Positions 25,974 through 34,138 of a stretch of DNA of 64,000 nt are shown in pieces. The DNA comes from Streptomyces plumbidurans (lineage in GTDB: Bacteria; Actinomycetota; Actinomycetes; Streptomycetales; Streptomycetaceae): contig NZ_JAFJSY010000054.1 of NCBI RefSeq assembly GCF_019857225.1, positions 1 to 64,000 on the forward strand, given 5' to 3'. The notes beneath the pieces were generated by a model that made no database searches, was not told where the DNA came from, and saw only the letters and a list, made by a program, of their open reading frames with translations. The translations under genes and the position numbers were made by a program. How positions within the stretch are numbered: position 1 is the stretch's first letter; each line of letters begins with the position of its first letter.

Positions 25974-26417
25974 ATGGAGTATCGGATCGGCGACGAGGTG
26001 ATCGTCTCCTGTGAGCCGGTGAGCGCGCGGGTCGTTTCTGTGAATGTGACCCATATCCGTCTCCACTGGCCCTGTGGAGAGATCGACAACTCGACGCAAT
26101 TTCGCTGGGACGGCACATTCCAGATCCCATGGGGCAGCTCAAGCAGCGAGTGGGTGCCGTATCGCATTGAGCCGCCACCTTCTGCCCTTTGTGGAGGAGA
26201 CGTGTGCACCGTGTCGATCCCTCCCACTCGACTCTGCGTGGGGCATTACGAGGAGTACGACCCTCCCCGCAACCTCGGTTGGACTCCGGCCCCCACCGCC
26301 GGTATCTATGTCGTGCCTCCGGAGAGCTTCGACGTGGAGGAGGTGGACGAGACCACAGGGTGCATGCTTTACCTCGGCGGAGCCGAGCCCCATCGAGTGG
26401 AACCTGTCCAGGACTGA
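25974..26417 (+). CDS. Hypothetical protein
   Basis: A 147-residue soluble protein starting at ATG 25974 behind AGAGGGGGA. It opens MEYRIGDEVIVSCEPVSARVVSVNVTHIRLHWP, looking like a small beta-barrel, and is rich in Pro, Trp and Tyr with four Cys. I do not recognise a family. The 359-bp gap before it (25615-25973) shows no gene; TATCCT about 35 bp before the start is a possible -10 element. Confidence 0.65.
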   Translation: MEYRIGDEVIVSCEPVSARVVSVNVTHIRLHWPCGEIDNSTQFRWDGTFQIPWGSSSSEWVPYRIEPPPSALCGGDVCTVSIPPTRLCVGHYEEYDPPRNLGWTPAPTAGIYVVPPESFDVEEVDETTGCMLYLGGAEPHRVEPVQD

Positions 26418-26429
26418 GCGGACGCGATG

Positions 26430-26525
26430 ATGGCCGCTGACCAGCACGTCCGCGAGCTGTAACGGCGACTGGTCGCTGCCGTTGGCCGCGAAGACTGCCA
26501 TGCAGAGGAAGGGCAGAAGAGATGA
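26430..26525 (+). pseudogene. Small ORF upstream of the DksA-like gene, split by TAA
   Basis: From ATG 26430 the frame reads MAADQHVREL, a TAA, then RRLVAAVGREDCHAEEGQKR and a TGA that overlaps the next ATG. Apart from the one stop it looks like a coding leader. Whether it is coding at all is uncertain. Confidence 0.2.
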
Positions 26526-26911
26526 GCGTCGAAGAGCCCCGCAACTCGGTCGGTTCAGCCGAAGCGGAGGAGTTGCGTGCGCGGCTCGTCGAGCAGGCCG
26601 GCGCTCTGCGTCGGCGGCTCGACGAACGGGCGCTCAAGGAGGAGGAGTTGCGAGGCGACTGCCTCCTCGACGCGGCGGATGTCAGCTCGGCGACCGAGGC
26701 GCTGCGGCAGCACCAGGCGGACACGGAGAACGACCGCAGGCTCCTGGCGCGCGTCGAGAGCGCACTCGACCGGCTGGAGAACGGCGGGTTCGGGTACTGC
26801 GTGCGCTGCGGTACGGAGATCGACCCCGAACGTCTGCAGGCGCTTCCGCACATCGAGCACTGCCTGCGCTGCCAGACAGACCTGGAGAAGTCTCAGTCCG
26901 CCTCGCGTTGA
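26522..26911 (+). CDS. DksA/TraR-type zinc-finger protein
   Basis: A 129-residue protein. A long N-terminal coiled coil (residues 15-85, ending DNDRR-like TENDRRLLARVESALDRLENGGFG) leads to a zinc finger, YCVRCGTEIDPERLQALPHIEHCLRC, with the CxxC...CxxC set of DksA/TraR. These proteins enter the RNA polymerase secondary channel; actinobacterial members of this size are poorly characterised. The coiled-coil tip lacks an obvious DxxDxA motif. Confidence 0.87.
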   Translation: MSVEEPRNSVGSAEAEELRARLVEQAGALRRRLDERALKEEELRGDCLLDAADVSSATEALRQHQADTENDRRLLARVESALDRLENGGFGYCVRCGTEIDPERLQALPHIEHCLRCQTDLEKSQSASR

Positions 26912-26994
26912 CCCACAGGCGTTCCGGCCGAGGGGAGTTCTACTCCTTGACGAACCAAATCGCCCCCTCGGCAGGTAGTTGGCCGCTCACCGCC

Positions 26995-27048
26995 GTCGAG
27001 CAGACGCGGCCCGAGGTCCAGGAGTGCTCCGTGTTCCAGGCGCCAGCC
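26995..27048. repeat. 54-bp near-identical copy of part of a Gfo/Idh gene
   Basis: These 54 bases equal 35914-35967 with a single difference. In the source gene on the minus strand they encode GWRLEHGALLDLGPHLLD. Flanks on both sides are unrelated. There is no intact gene here; the surrounding 26912-27177 shows no other support for coding. Confidence 0.85.
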
Positions 27049-27177
27049 AGGTGTTGGGGGTGCTGCTGAAACCCAGCGCCTGGCGCGGCGGATGCTGCTG
27101 GCGCACTGCGCCTGCGCCTGCGCCCGCGGCCCGTGCCGGGCTCGGCGACCGGGTCCAACGCACCGCTGCCACGCGGA

Positions 27178-27208
27178 ACGGCCCGCCCCCTGGAGAGAGG
27201 CGGGCCGT
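27178..27208 (-). terminator. Terminator of the esterase operon
   Basis: ACGGCCCGCC, an 11-nt loop, then its exact complement, ending 10 nt from the stop of the minus-strand esterase gene. Confidence 0.7.
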
Positions 27209-27218
27209 CTCGCGTCCG

Positions 27219-28892
27219 TCAGTGCGTGCAGACGAAGCTGGACGCACTGTCGGGGTTGCCGGTGCGGTACCTGGGCCACTCCGGGTATGCGCACAGCGGG
27301 CGGGTGCGGTGATGGGTGGTGTCGGTGACCGTGGGATGCGCGGGCGCCTGCCCCTTCTCCACCCAGTGCTCGAGTGCCGTCAGGGAGTCCCAGCCGGCGG
27401 CGAAGGCCGGGGTGCCGAAGTTCGCGTGGTTCGCGCCCGGCACGACGTAGTACCGCATGAAGGTACGGGTCTTCCCGGCGCCCAGCAGGTCACGCACCCG
27501 CCGGTAGTAGTCGCTCGTCGAGCGGGGGGAGACCAATTCGTCCGCGGCGCCGTGGAGCAGGATCAGCTTGCCGCCCGCGCGGGCGAACGGGCGCAGATCC
27601 GTGTTGTTGCGGTCCTCGATCGTCGACAGCCGGCTGATGCGGTCGAGCCAGGCGCCGGGATGGAGCGGGTCGATGTCGAGGGAGTTGTGGTGCGGGTCGC
27701 GGGTCAGGAAGTACTTGACCCATTGATCCCAGTACTGCATGCCGTAACCGCTCGTCAGGGGCATGGGGTTGGCCGGTGCCGTGTCACCGAATCCGAGGAA
27801 CGGCGTCCTCATGTCGGAACCCGACAGGAACGGGAAGCCCGGGTACTCGGTCTCGCCGCTGGCGACCCGGTACGGCCACCTGAAGGGGGACGACATGGCG
27901 ATCACGGAGCTGATCTGAGGGTCCGACAGACAGGTGGGACCGGTGTCGGCGCCGCGTGGGCAGCGCAGGACGTGAGGGTCGAAGTGGCAGCCGCTCGGGT
28001 TCGAGACGACGTTGTCCTTGACGCCGTCCAGAGGGTCGCACGCCTTGATGACGCTGTCGTACAGGAGTGTCTGTTTCTCGGGTCCGGGGAAGGCGCCGGG
28101 GCGGGACAGGATCTGGGTCAGGTGTCCCAGGTACAGGACCTCGCTGAGGTTGTTCCAGGCGGGATAGGCGGAGATCACTCCGTCGAACGCCTTCGGCCAG
28201 CGTTGTGCGACGACGAGGGCTTCGCGGCCGCCGGTCGAACCTCCCGCGAAGTAGGCCTCGTCGGGATGCGTGCCGTAGGCGTTCCGGATGAGGAACAGGC
28301 TTGCGTCGCGTGTCTTCTTGAGGGCGTCACCGGCGGCGAAGTTGTTCAGGGCCTCGTCGTTCATGCCGAACGATCCGTCGAGGCTGGGCAGGGAGATCGG
28401 GCTCTCCTGGTGGCCGGAGTCGCTGGCGAAGGTCGCGTAGTGCCGGGCCAGTGGGGCGGGTTGGGCCGCGGGACCGAACGGCACGTTCTCCGTGAGGTCG
28501 GGGATGGTGCCGTCGTAGCCGCCGCCACCGAACATCATCGCCTTGCGGTTCCAGCCGTAGGGCAGGTCGACGCGCATCTTGATGTCCGGCGCGGACGGGT
28601 CGACGGGCGTGATGTCGGCGTCGACCTGGCAGTACTGGACCGTCACGCCGCTGACCGCGCTCGTCATGAGCGCTGTCGACGTGACCCGGCCGCCGGTCGT
28701 GGGCAGGCTCATCGCCGAGGCCGGGATCCGCATGCCGTCCAGCGCGGCACATCGCGGCACGGTCGGCGAGGGGTCGGCCGACGCGGTGGCGGGCCCGGCG
28801 CCGAGCAGCCGGATCGCGCACGCCACCACGACCGCGACCGCCGGCACGGCACGCCGTCGAAGCCTCGTGCCTCTCGCTGTTGATCTCTTCAC
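27219..28892 (-). CDS. Secreted tannase/feruloyl esterase family protein
   Basis: A 557-residue exported esterase. GTG 28892 is preferred because AAGGAG sits 8 nt upstream. Residues 1-35 form a signal peptide with an Arg-rich start. The serine elbow is GGSTGGRE (Tannase family, with VVAQRWPKAFDGVISAYPAW after it). The acid and His sit in LLHGAADELVSP and PGANHANFG. Paired Cys (CAALDG, CQVDAD, CDPLDG, CHFDP, CPRG, CLSDPQ) fit the disulfide-rich lid. These enzymes hydrolyse ester bonds of gallic or ferulic acid conjugates. It is the second gene of an operon with the transporter at 28905. Confidence 0.88.
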   Translation of the reverse strand: MKRSTARGTRLRRRAVPAVAVVVACAIRLLGAGPATASADPSPTVPRCAALDGMRIPASAMSLPTTGGRVTSTALMTSAVSGVTVQYCQVDADITPVDPSAPDIKMRVDLPYGWNRKAMMFGGGGYDGTIPDLTENVPFGPAAQPAPLARHYATFASDSGHQESPISLPSLDGSFGMNDEALNNFAAGDALKKTRDASLFLIRNAYGTHPDEAYFAGGSTGGREALVVAQRWPKAFDGVISAYPAWNNLSEVLYLGHLTQILSRPGAFPGPEKQTLLYDSVIKACDPLDGVKDNVVSNPSGCHFDPHVLRCPRGADTGPTCLSDPQISSVIAMSSPFRWPYRVASGETEYPGFPFLSGSDMRTPFLGFGDTAPANPMPLTSGYGMQYWDQWVKYFLTRDPHHNSLDIDPLHPGAWLDRISRLSTIEDRNNTDLRPFARAGGKLILLHGAADELVSPRSTSDYYRRVRDLLGAGKTRTFMRYYVVPGANHANFGTPAFAAGWDSLTALEHWVEKGQAPAHPTVTDTTHHRTRPLCAYPEWPRYRTGNPDSASSFVCTH

Positions 28893-28904
28893 GTCGGCCA
28901 CTCC

Positions 28905-30293
28905 TTAGCTGTAGAGGTGGGCGCCCGGGACGGCGTGCGGGTCGGCGCGTACTTCGGCGGAGTTCGTCTCCGGCAGGAACCATGCGCTCGCGAAGGTGAT
29001 CAGTCCCATGAACATGATGTAGAGGGCGACCGGCCAGGTGCTCCCCGTGTGTGCGATGAGCGCGGTCATGAGGAAGGGCGTACCGCCGCTGACGACGATG
29101 GCGGACAGCTGGTAGGCGAGTGAGGCTCCCGAGTAGCGCACTGCGGGGGCGAAGAGTTCGCCGAGGAAGCTCGCGATCGGGCCGTAGGTGAGGCACTGGA
29201 AGACGAAGCCCACCACTACGGCGACGAAGATCAGTGGCAGCGAGGCGGTGTCGACGAGCCAGAAGTACGGGAAGGCCCATACGGCCACGCCCATGCCGCC
29301 GATCAGGATCAGCGGCCGACGCCCTATCCGGTCCGAGACGTGGCCGGACCAGGGGAGGGTCACGAGCATCGCCGCGGAACTGAGCAGCACCACCGCGAGC
29401 AACGGGTCGCGGTCCAGGTCCAGATGATCGGTTCCGTAGCTCAGCAGTCCGGAGATGCTGACGTAGAAGAGGCTGTTGGTGGCGGACAACAGGCCGCAGG
29501 CCAGCAGGACGGTGCCCCATTTGCTGCGGATGACCTGGGACAGCGGGGCTCGGGTGACCGTGCCCTGAGTGTGTGTCACCTCTCGTTGCAGGTCGCGGAA
29601 TTCCGGGGTGTCCTCCACCTTGGCCTGGATGTAGACGACCACCAGGAACATCACGACGCTGACCAGGAAGGGGATGCGCCAGCCCCAGCTGAGGAAGGCG
29701 TCGTCCGGCATCAGGGCGCCGGCGGCCACGAAGATCAGGTTGGAGATGATCACGGCCACGGGGACGCTGGTCTGCCCGAAGGTCCCCGCGAAGCCTCGGC
29801 GTTTGGGGGCGGCGGACTCGGTGAGGAGCAGCACGATGCCGCCCCACTGGCCGCCGGTCGCGAGGCCCTGCACGAAGCGCAGTATGACCAGCAGGGTCGG
29901 GGCGAGCGCGCCGACCGTCGCCGCGCTGGGCAGGCAGCCGATCAGGAAGGTCGCTGCCCCCATGAGCGCCAGGCAGCCGACGACGACCGGTTTGCGCCCG
30001 TACCGGTCACCGAGGTGACCGGCGAGCACTCCGCCGATCGGACGCGCCACGAAGCCCGCCCAGAACGTGCTGAAGGCGAGCAGGGTTCCCGTCAGGGCCG
30101 AGGAGTGCGGGAAGAACACCCGGGGGAATACCAGGGCCGCGGCGGTGCCGTAGAGGAAGAAGTCGTACCACTCGATCGAGCCGGCGACGAGCCCTGCGGC
30201 CAGCAGCTTGCGGGGGGCTCGGCGGCCGGCGGGGGACACGCCGGTGCCGAGCTGGTTGGACTGTCCTTCGGGTTGGGCGAGCGGGGTAGCCAT
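28905..30293 (-). CDS. MFS transporter, metabolite:H+ symporter (MHS) type
   Basis: A 462-residue, 12-segment permease. It opens AAGLVAGSIEWYDFFLYGTAAALVFPRVFFP and has GHLGDRYGRKPVVVG between segments 2 and 3, the MHS signature. The central loop holds VYIQAKVEDTPEFRDLQREV, and the second half has GHVSDRIGRRPLILIGG. MHS members carry aromatic acids, shikimate, citrate or betaine. Gene order, with a secreted aromatic esterase 12 nt downstream, suggests import of the released aromatic acid. It is divergent from the GAF regulator. Confidence 0.9.
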   Translation of the reverse strand: MATPLAQPEGQSNQLGTGVSPAGRRAPRKLLAAGLVAGSIEWYDFFLYGTAAALVFPRVFFPHSSALTGTLLAFSTFWAGFVARPIGGVLAGHLGDRYGRKPVVVGCLALMGAATFLIGCLPSAATVGALAPTLLVILRFVQGLATGGQWGGIVLLLTESAAPKRRGFAGTFGQTSVPVAVIISNLIFVAAGALMPDDAFLSWGWRIPFLVSVVMFLVVVYIQAKVEDTPEFRDLQREVTHTQGTVTRAPLSQVIRSKWGTVLLACGLLSATNSLFYVSISGLLSYGTDHLDLDRDPLLAVVLLSSAAMLVTLPWSGHVSDRIGRRPLILIGGMGVAVWAFPYFWLVDTASLPLIFVAVVVGFVFQCLTYGPIASFLGELFAPAVRYSGASLAYQLSAIVVSGGTPFLMTALIAHTGSTWPVALYIMFMGLITFASAWFLPETNSAEVRADPHAVPGAHLYS

Positions 30294-30376
30294 ACATGCC
30301 GCCTTCGTCGGTACACAGCAAGGTGATGGCGGCGAGACTAGGACGCCGATACCCTGCGGTTGAGGTGTACATCACA

Positions 30377-30389
30377 CACACCTGGTGTG
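30377..30389. promoter_or_regulatory. Candidate operator for the GAF-PucR regulator
   Basis: CACACC-T-GGTGTG is a perfect inverted repeat in the 141-bp divergent interval between transporter and regulator, 46 bp before the regulator start. Confidence 0.4.
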
Positions 30390-30434
30390 GGTCGGGTGGG
30401 GCTTTCTCCCACCTTCTGCGGAAGGGAGGGCGCA

Positions 30435-32237
30435 GTGGTCCGCGACCCCGGTGGCGTGACGGAGCCGCGTTCGCTGGTACGGCGGCAGCGCGAGCTGGCC
30501 TCGTTGTACGCGACCGCCAAGTCACTGACCGCGCTGGGCGGACTCGACGAGGTGCTGCAGTCGATCGTGCACCACGCACACGACCTGATCAGCACGGACT
30601 TCACCTACCTCTCGCTGGTCGGGGCTGACGGCAAGCTGTCGGCCAGGGCGTCGGAGGGGACGATCTCCGCGTCGTTCCTCGCCGCCTGCATTCCGTCTCA
30701 TGTGGGGCTCGGCGGAAAGGTGTTGGCATCCCGCAGCCCGTACTGGGTGCGCAACTACGTCTCCACGACCCGCATCGACCACGATCCGGACTTCGACCGC
30801 CTGGTCGCCACCGAGGGCCTGGTCGCGCTCCTCGGGGTGCCGTTGGTCATCCGGGGCGAGGCCGTGGGGGCGCTGTTCGCCGCGGACCGGTCCGAACGGG
30901 CCTTCAAGGCCGACGAGATCGCGCTGCTGAGCGCCTTCGCGGACCACGCCGCGGTCGCCCTGGACAACGCCCGCCTCTACGAGGCGAGCCGGACCGCCCT
31001 TGCCGAACTGCAGGGCGCGTACCGGAAGATCGAGGAACACGTGGCCGTCATGGAGCGGGCGCAGGAGATCCACGAAGCGCTGACCGGCGCGGTGCTCAAG
31101 GGCGGGACGCCCGGAGACGTGGTCCAGCTGCTCGCCGACCAACTGGGCGGAAACGTCACGCTGTTCGACCGAACCGGTGCCGTTCTCGTGCGCCGGGGCT
31201 CGGCGTCGGCTGCGGGCGGGGACCCGGCGCAGACGGTCCTGGCGGATGCCGTCGACCGGGCGCGCCGCTCGGGCCGGTGTGTGAGTGCGGTGGACACCGC
31301 CGCAATCGTCCACAGCGTGGCCTCGATCCAGGCGGGCGACAGTCATCTCGGCGCCCTCGCCTGGAGCCGCAAGGAGGCCGCCGACCGGGGCGCACGCGAC
31401 GAGATGGATCTGCGCACCCTTGAACGGTCCACCCACATCCTGGGACTGCTCATCCTCAAGGAGCGGGCCGTCGCCGAGGCCAGCGAGCGGCTGAGCGGTG
31501 AGCTGCTGACCGAGCTCATGGTCGCAGGACCCGGCATCAGCCCCGCCCAGCGCGCCCGCACCCAGGCCCGCAACATCGACGCCGACCGGCTGGACCTGGT
31601 CCTGGTCGCGGATTCGCCCACCGTCTCGTCGACCGATCTCGCGCGTCACCTGCACGACATCGCGCAGAGCCGCTCGGGCCTGGCCGGCGAGCACCTGGGC
31701 CGGGCCACGATGATCCTGCCGAGCGTCGACGACGACCGGACCGTCGAGGAGGTCCATCAGCGGCTGCGCCAGACCGTGGGCGGCCCCGTCGTCGTCATCG
31801 CGGAACGAGTGGTCCACCACGACTGGGCACGCGCCTACTTGCTGGCCGGCCGCTGCGGCGCGGTGGCGCGAGCGATCGGCCACACCGACCTGGGGGCCAC
31901 CACGGGTCGTTACGCCCTGTACGCCATGGTCTTCGACACCGAACGGGTCCATGAGCTCGACCGGTTCATCGCGGATTCGATAGGGCCGCTGCTGGACTAC
32001 GACGCGCGACGCGGCACCAACCTCGTCGACACGCTCAGCGCCTACTACGACCACCAGGCCAACGTCGCGGCGACCGCCCGGGCGTTGTACGTCCACGTCA
32101 ACACGCTGCTCAAGCGGCTGGACCGGGCGGGCAGCGTCCTCGACTTCGACTGGCGCCACGAGTACGACCTGGAACTGCAGCTCGGGCTGCGGCTGCACCA
32201 ACTTCGGGCGGTCACAGGCGCCTCGCCGCAGACGTGA
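30435..32237 (+). CDS. GAF domain, PucR/CdaR-type transcriptional regulator
   Basis: A 600-residue regulator starting at GTG 30435 behind GGGAGG. Residues 20-190 form a GAF sensor (SLYATAKSLTALGGLDEVLQSIVHHAHDLISTDFTYLSLVG...GVPLVIRGEAVGALFAADR). A coiled linker (YRKIEEHVAVMERAQEIHEALTGAVL) leads to a CdaR-like middle domain. The C-terminal PucR helix-turn-helix is LVDTLSAYYDHQANVAATARALYVHVNTLLKRLDRAG. Such proteins control catabolic operons in response to small molecules; here the likely target is the divergent transporter/esterase operon. Confidence 0.9.
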   Translation: MVRDPGGVTEPRSLVRRQRELASLYATAKSLTALGGLDEVLQSIVHHAHDLISTDFTYLSLVGADGKLSARASEGTISASFLAACIPSHVGLGGKVLASRSPYWVRNYVSTTRIDHDPDFDRLVATEGLVALLGVPLVIRGEAVGALFAADRSERAFKADEIALLSAFADHAAVALDNARLYEASRTALAELQGAYRKIEEHVAVMERAQEIHEALTGAVLKGGTPGDVVQLLADQLGGNVTLFDRTGAVLVRRGSASAAGGDPAQTVLADAVDRARRSGRCVSAVDTAAIVHSVASIQAGDSHLGALAWSRKEAADRGARDEMDLRTLERSTHILGLLILKERAVAEASERLSGELLTELMVAGPGISPAQRARTQARNIDADRLDLVLVADSPTVSSTDLARHLHDIAQSRSGLAGEHLGRATMILPSVDDDRTVEEVHQRLRQTVGGPVVVIAERVVHHDWARAYLLAGRCGAVARAIGHTDLGATTGRYALYAMVFDTERVHELDRFIADSIGPLLDYDARRGTNLVDTLSAYYDHQANVAATARALYVHVNTLLKRLDRAGSVLDFDWRHEYDLELQLGLRLHQLRAVTGASPQT

Positions 32238-32310
32238 GAGGGGGCTTCGCCACGGGACGGAGGCGCGGCTGGGCTGGTCACGTCAGGCCTGGATGCGGCT
32301 CAGCCGATGG

Positions 32311-33951
32311 TCAACTGAAGTGCTGCGACTCCCGCAGACTGCTCTTGGACAGCTTCCCGGTGCCCGTCTTGGGCAGTGCGGTCATGAAGACGATCTCGTC
32401 GGGCAGCCACCACTTGGCGACCATCGGCCTGATGTGCCGCAGCAGGTCTTCGGCCGTGCCGGTGCTGCCCTCGCGCAGGACGACGTAGGCGACGGGACGT
32501 TCCGTCCACCGCGGGTCCGGGCGGGCGATCACGGCGACTTCCACGACGTCGGGATGCGAGGCGATCGCTGCCTCCAGCTCCACCGAGGAGATCCACTCGC
32601 CTCCGGACTTGATAAGGTCCTTGATCCGGTCGACGAGGCGCACATAGCCGTCGGAGTCGATGGTGGCCAGATCGCCGGTGCGCAGCCAGCCGTCGTCGGT
32701 GTAGCTGTCGTCCTCGCCCACCCGGAAGTAACCGCTCGCCACCCAGGGCCCCGACACCTGCAGTTCGCCGACGGCCTGGCCGTCGCGCGGCAGCTCCCGG
32801 CCGGTGGTGACGTCGACGACGCGCACGTTCACCAGGGGCAGCGGCTGGCCCTGGGCGGCGCGCACCGCCACCTGTTCCTCCTCGGTCGCCGCCTCGTGCT
32901 GGGTACGTGTGCCGCCGATGGTCCCGACGGGGCTGACCTCCGTCATGCCCCACGAGTGAGTGAGGGGTACGCCGACTGCCGTGCGGTACGTCTCGGACAG
33001 CGCCGCGGGAACGGCCGACCCGCCGCCGAGCAGGAATCGCGCGGCACTGAGGTCGTAGGCGCTCAACTCGTCGACCAGGCTGGTCCATACGGTGGGCACG
33101 GCACCGGCGACGGTGACCCGTTCGCTCTCCATCAGCCGCAGCAGGTGGGCGGGTTCGGCGGAGGGGCCGGGCAGAACCAGGGAGGCTCCCGCCATCATCG
33201 CGCCGTACGGCAGGCCCCAGGCGTTGGCGTGGAAGAACGGCACGATCGGCATCACGACGTCGCTCTCGGCCAGGCCGATGAAACCAGCCGTCAGAGTGCC
33301 GAGGCAGTGCAGCACGGTCGAACGGTGGCTGTAGAGCACGCCCTTGGGGCGGCCGGTCGTGCCGGAGGTGTAGCACAGCCCGGAGGCCAATTGCTCGTCC
33401 GCGAGCGTGAACGTGTCCTCGAACGACCCCGTGAACGGATCGGCGCCGGCGAGGAGTTCGTCGTAGTGCAGGATGCGCGGGTCCGCCGGGATCGCCGTGT
33501 CGCTGCCGTCGGGCAGCACCACCCAGTGCCGTACGCCCGGCATCCGGTCCGCGCTCGGCCAGATGCGGGGGAGCAGGTCGCGATCGACGAACACCACGTC
33601 GTCCTCGGCATGGTTGACGATGTACTCGAGGTGCTCCGGCGAGAGCCGGATGTTGATGGTGTGCAGGACCCGCTTGGTGACCGGCACCGCGAGATACAGC
33701 TCGAGGTGGCGCCGGTTGTTGCTCGCGAACGTCGCGACCCTGGCGCCGACCGGGACGTGGAGCCGGTCGAGGGCGGTGGCCAGGCGCCTGGTGTTGCGGG
33801 CCACGTCGGCATAGGTGAGCCGCTCCGTGCCGGCGACCACGACGGGCTTGTGCGCATAGAGCCGTTCGGCCCGCTCCAGAATGTGCGCGATGGTGAGCGG
33901 CCGCGGCTGCATCAGGCCGTCCATGACGGGTTCGTGGGCCTGATCGGCCAT
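32311..33951 (-). CDS. Acyl-CoA ligase (AMP-binding enzyme)
   Basis: A 546-residue adenylate-forming ligase; start ATG 33951 has AGGGGA 6 nt upstream. The P-loop-like motif is YTSGTTGRPKGVLYSHRS, followed by the Gly-rich GGGSAVP and SWGMTEVSP (A5). The hinge is DGYVRLVDRIKDLIKSGGEWIS, and the late catalytic Lys sits in PKTGTGKLSK. This resembles medium- or long-chain fatty acid or aryl ligases that turn R-COOH, ATP and CoA into R-CoA. It converges with the regulator gene. An aromatic acid substrate would fit the neighbours, but the sequence does not prove it. Confidence 0.9.
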   Translation of the reverse strand: MADQAHEPVMDGLMQPRPLTIAHILERAERLYAHKPVVVAGTERLTYADVARNTRRLATALDRLHVPVGARVATFASNNRRHLELYLAVPVTKRVLHTINIRLSPEHLEYIVNHAEDDVVFVDRDLLPRIWPSADRMPGVRHWVVLPDGSDTAIPADPRILHYDELLAGADPFTGSFEDTFTLADEQLASGLCYTSGTTGRPKGVLYSHRSTVLHCLGTLTAGFIGLAESDVVMPIVPFFHANAWGLPYGAMMAGASLVLPGPSAEPAHLLRLMESERVTVAGAVPTVWTSLVDELSAYDLSAARFLLGGGSAVPAALSETYRTAVGVPLTHSWGMTEVSPVGTIGGTRTQHEAATEEEQVAVRAAQGQPLPLVNVRVVDVTTGRELPRDGQAVGELQVSGPWVASGYFRVGEDDSYTDDGWLRTGDLATIDSDGYVRLVDRIKDLIKSGGEWISSVELEAAIASHPDVVEVAVIARPDPRWTERPVAYVVLREGSTGTAEDLLRHIRPMVAKWWLPDEIVFMTALPKTGTGKLSKSSLRESQHFS

Positions 33952-34138
33952 GGATCGTCCCCTTTCGGTCGGTGGGCCCGCCATGTCTCGGGCTTCGCCC
34001 CGCACCTCACACTAGGTACGGTTGTGGATCAGAGAGAGGTGGGAACCTTCCACTCGTCCGCCTGCCTCGGCGTTGATTACCCACACTGCGCGCGTTCGAT
34101 CCGCCGCAGGTTTCGACGGAGTCGGGCATAGTGCCTGG

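Noticed and set aside
26979-28883. 634-codon plus-strand open frame
   Set aside because: Antisense shadow of the tannase-family gene, with no motif and no RBS.
30522-32201. 559-codon minus-strand open frame
   Set aside because: Antisense to the GAF-PucR gene, which has clear domains on the other strand.
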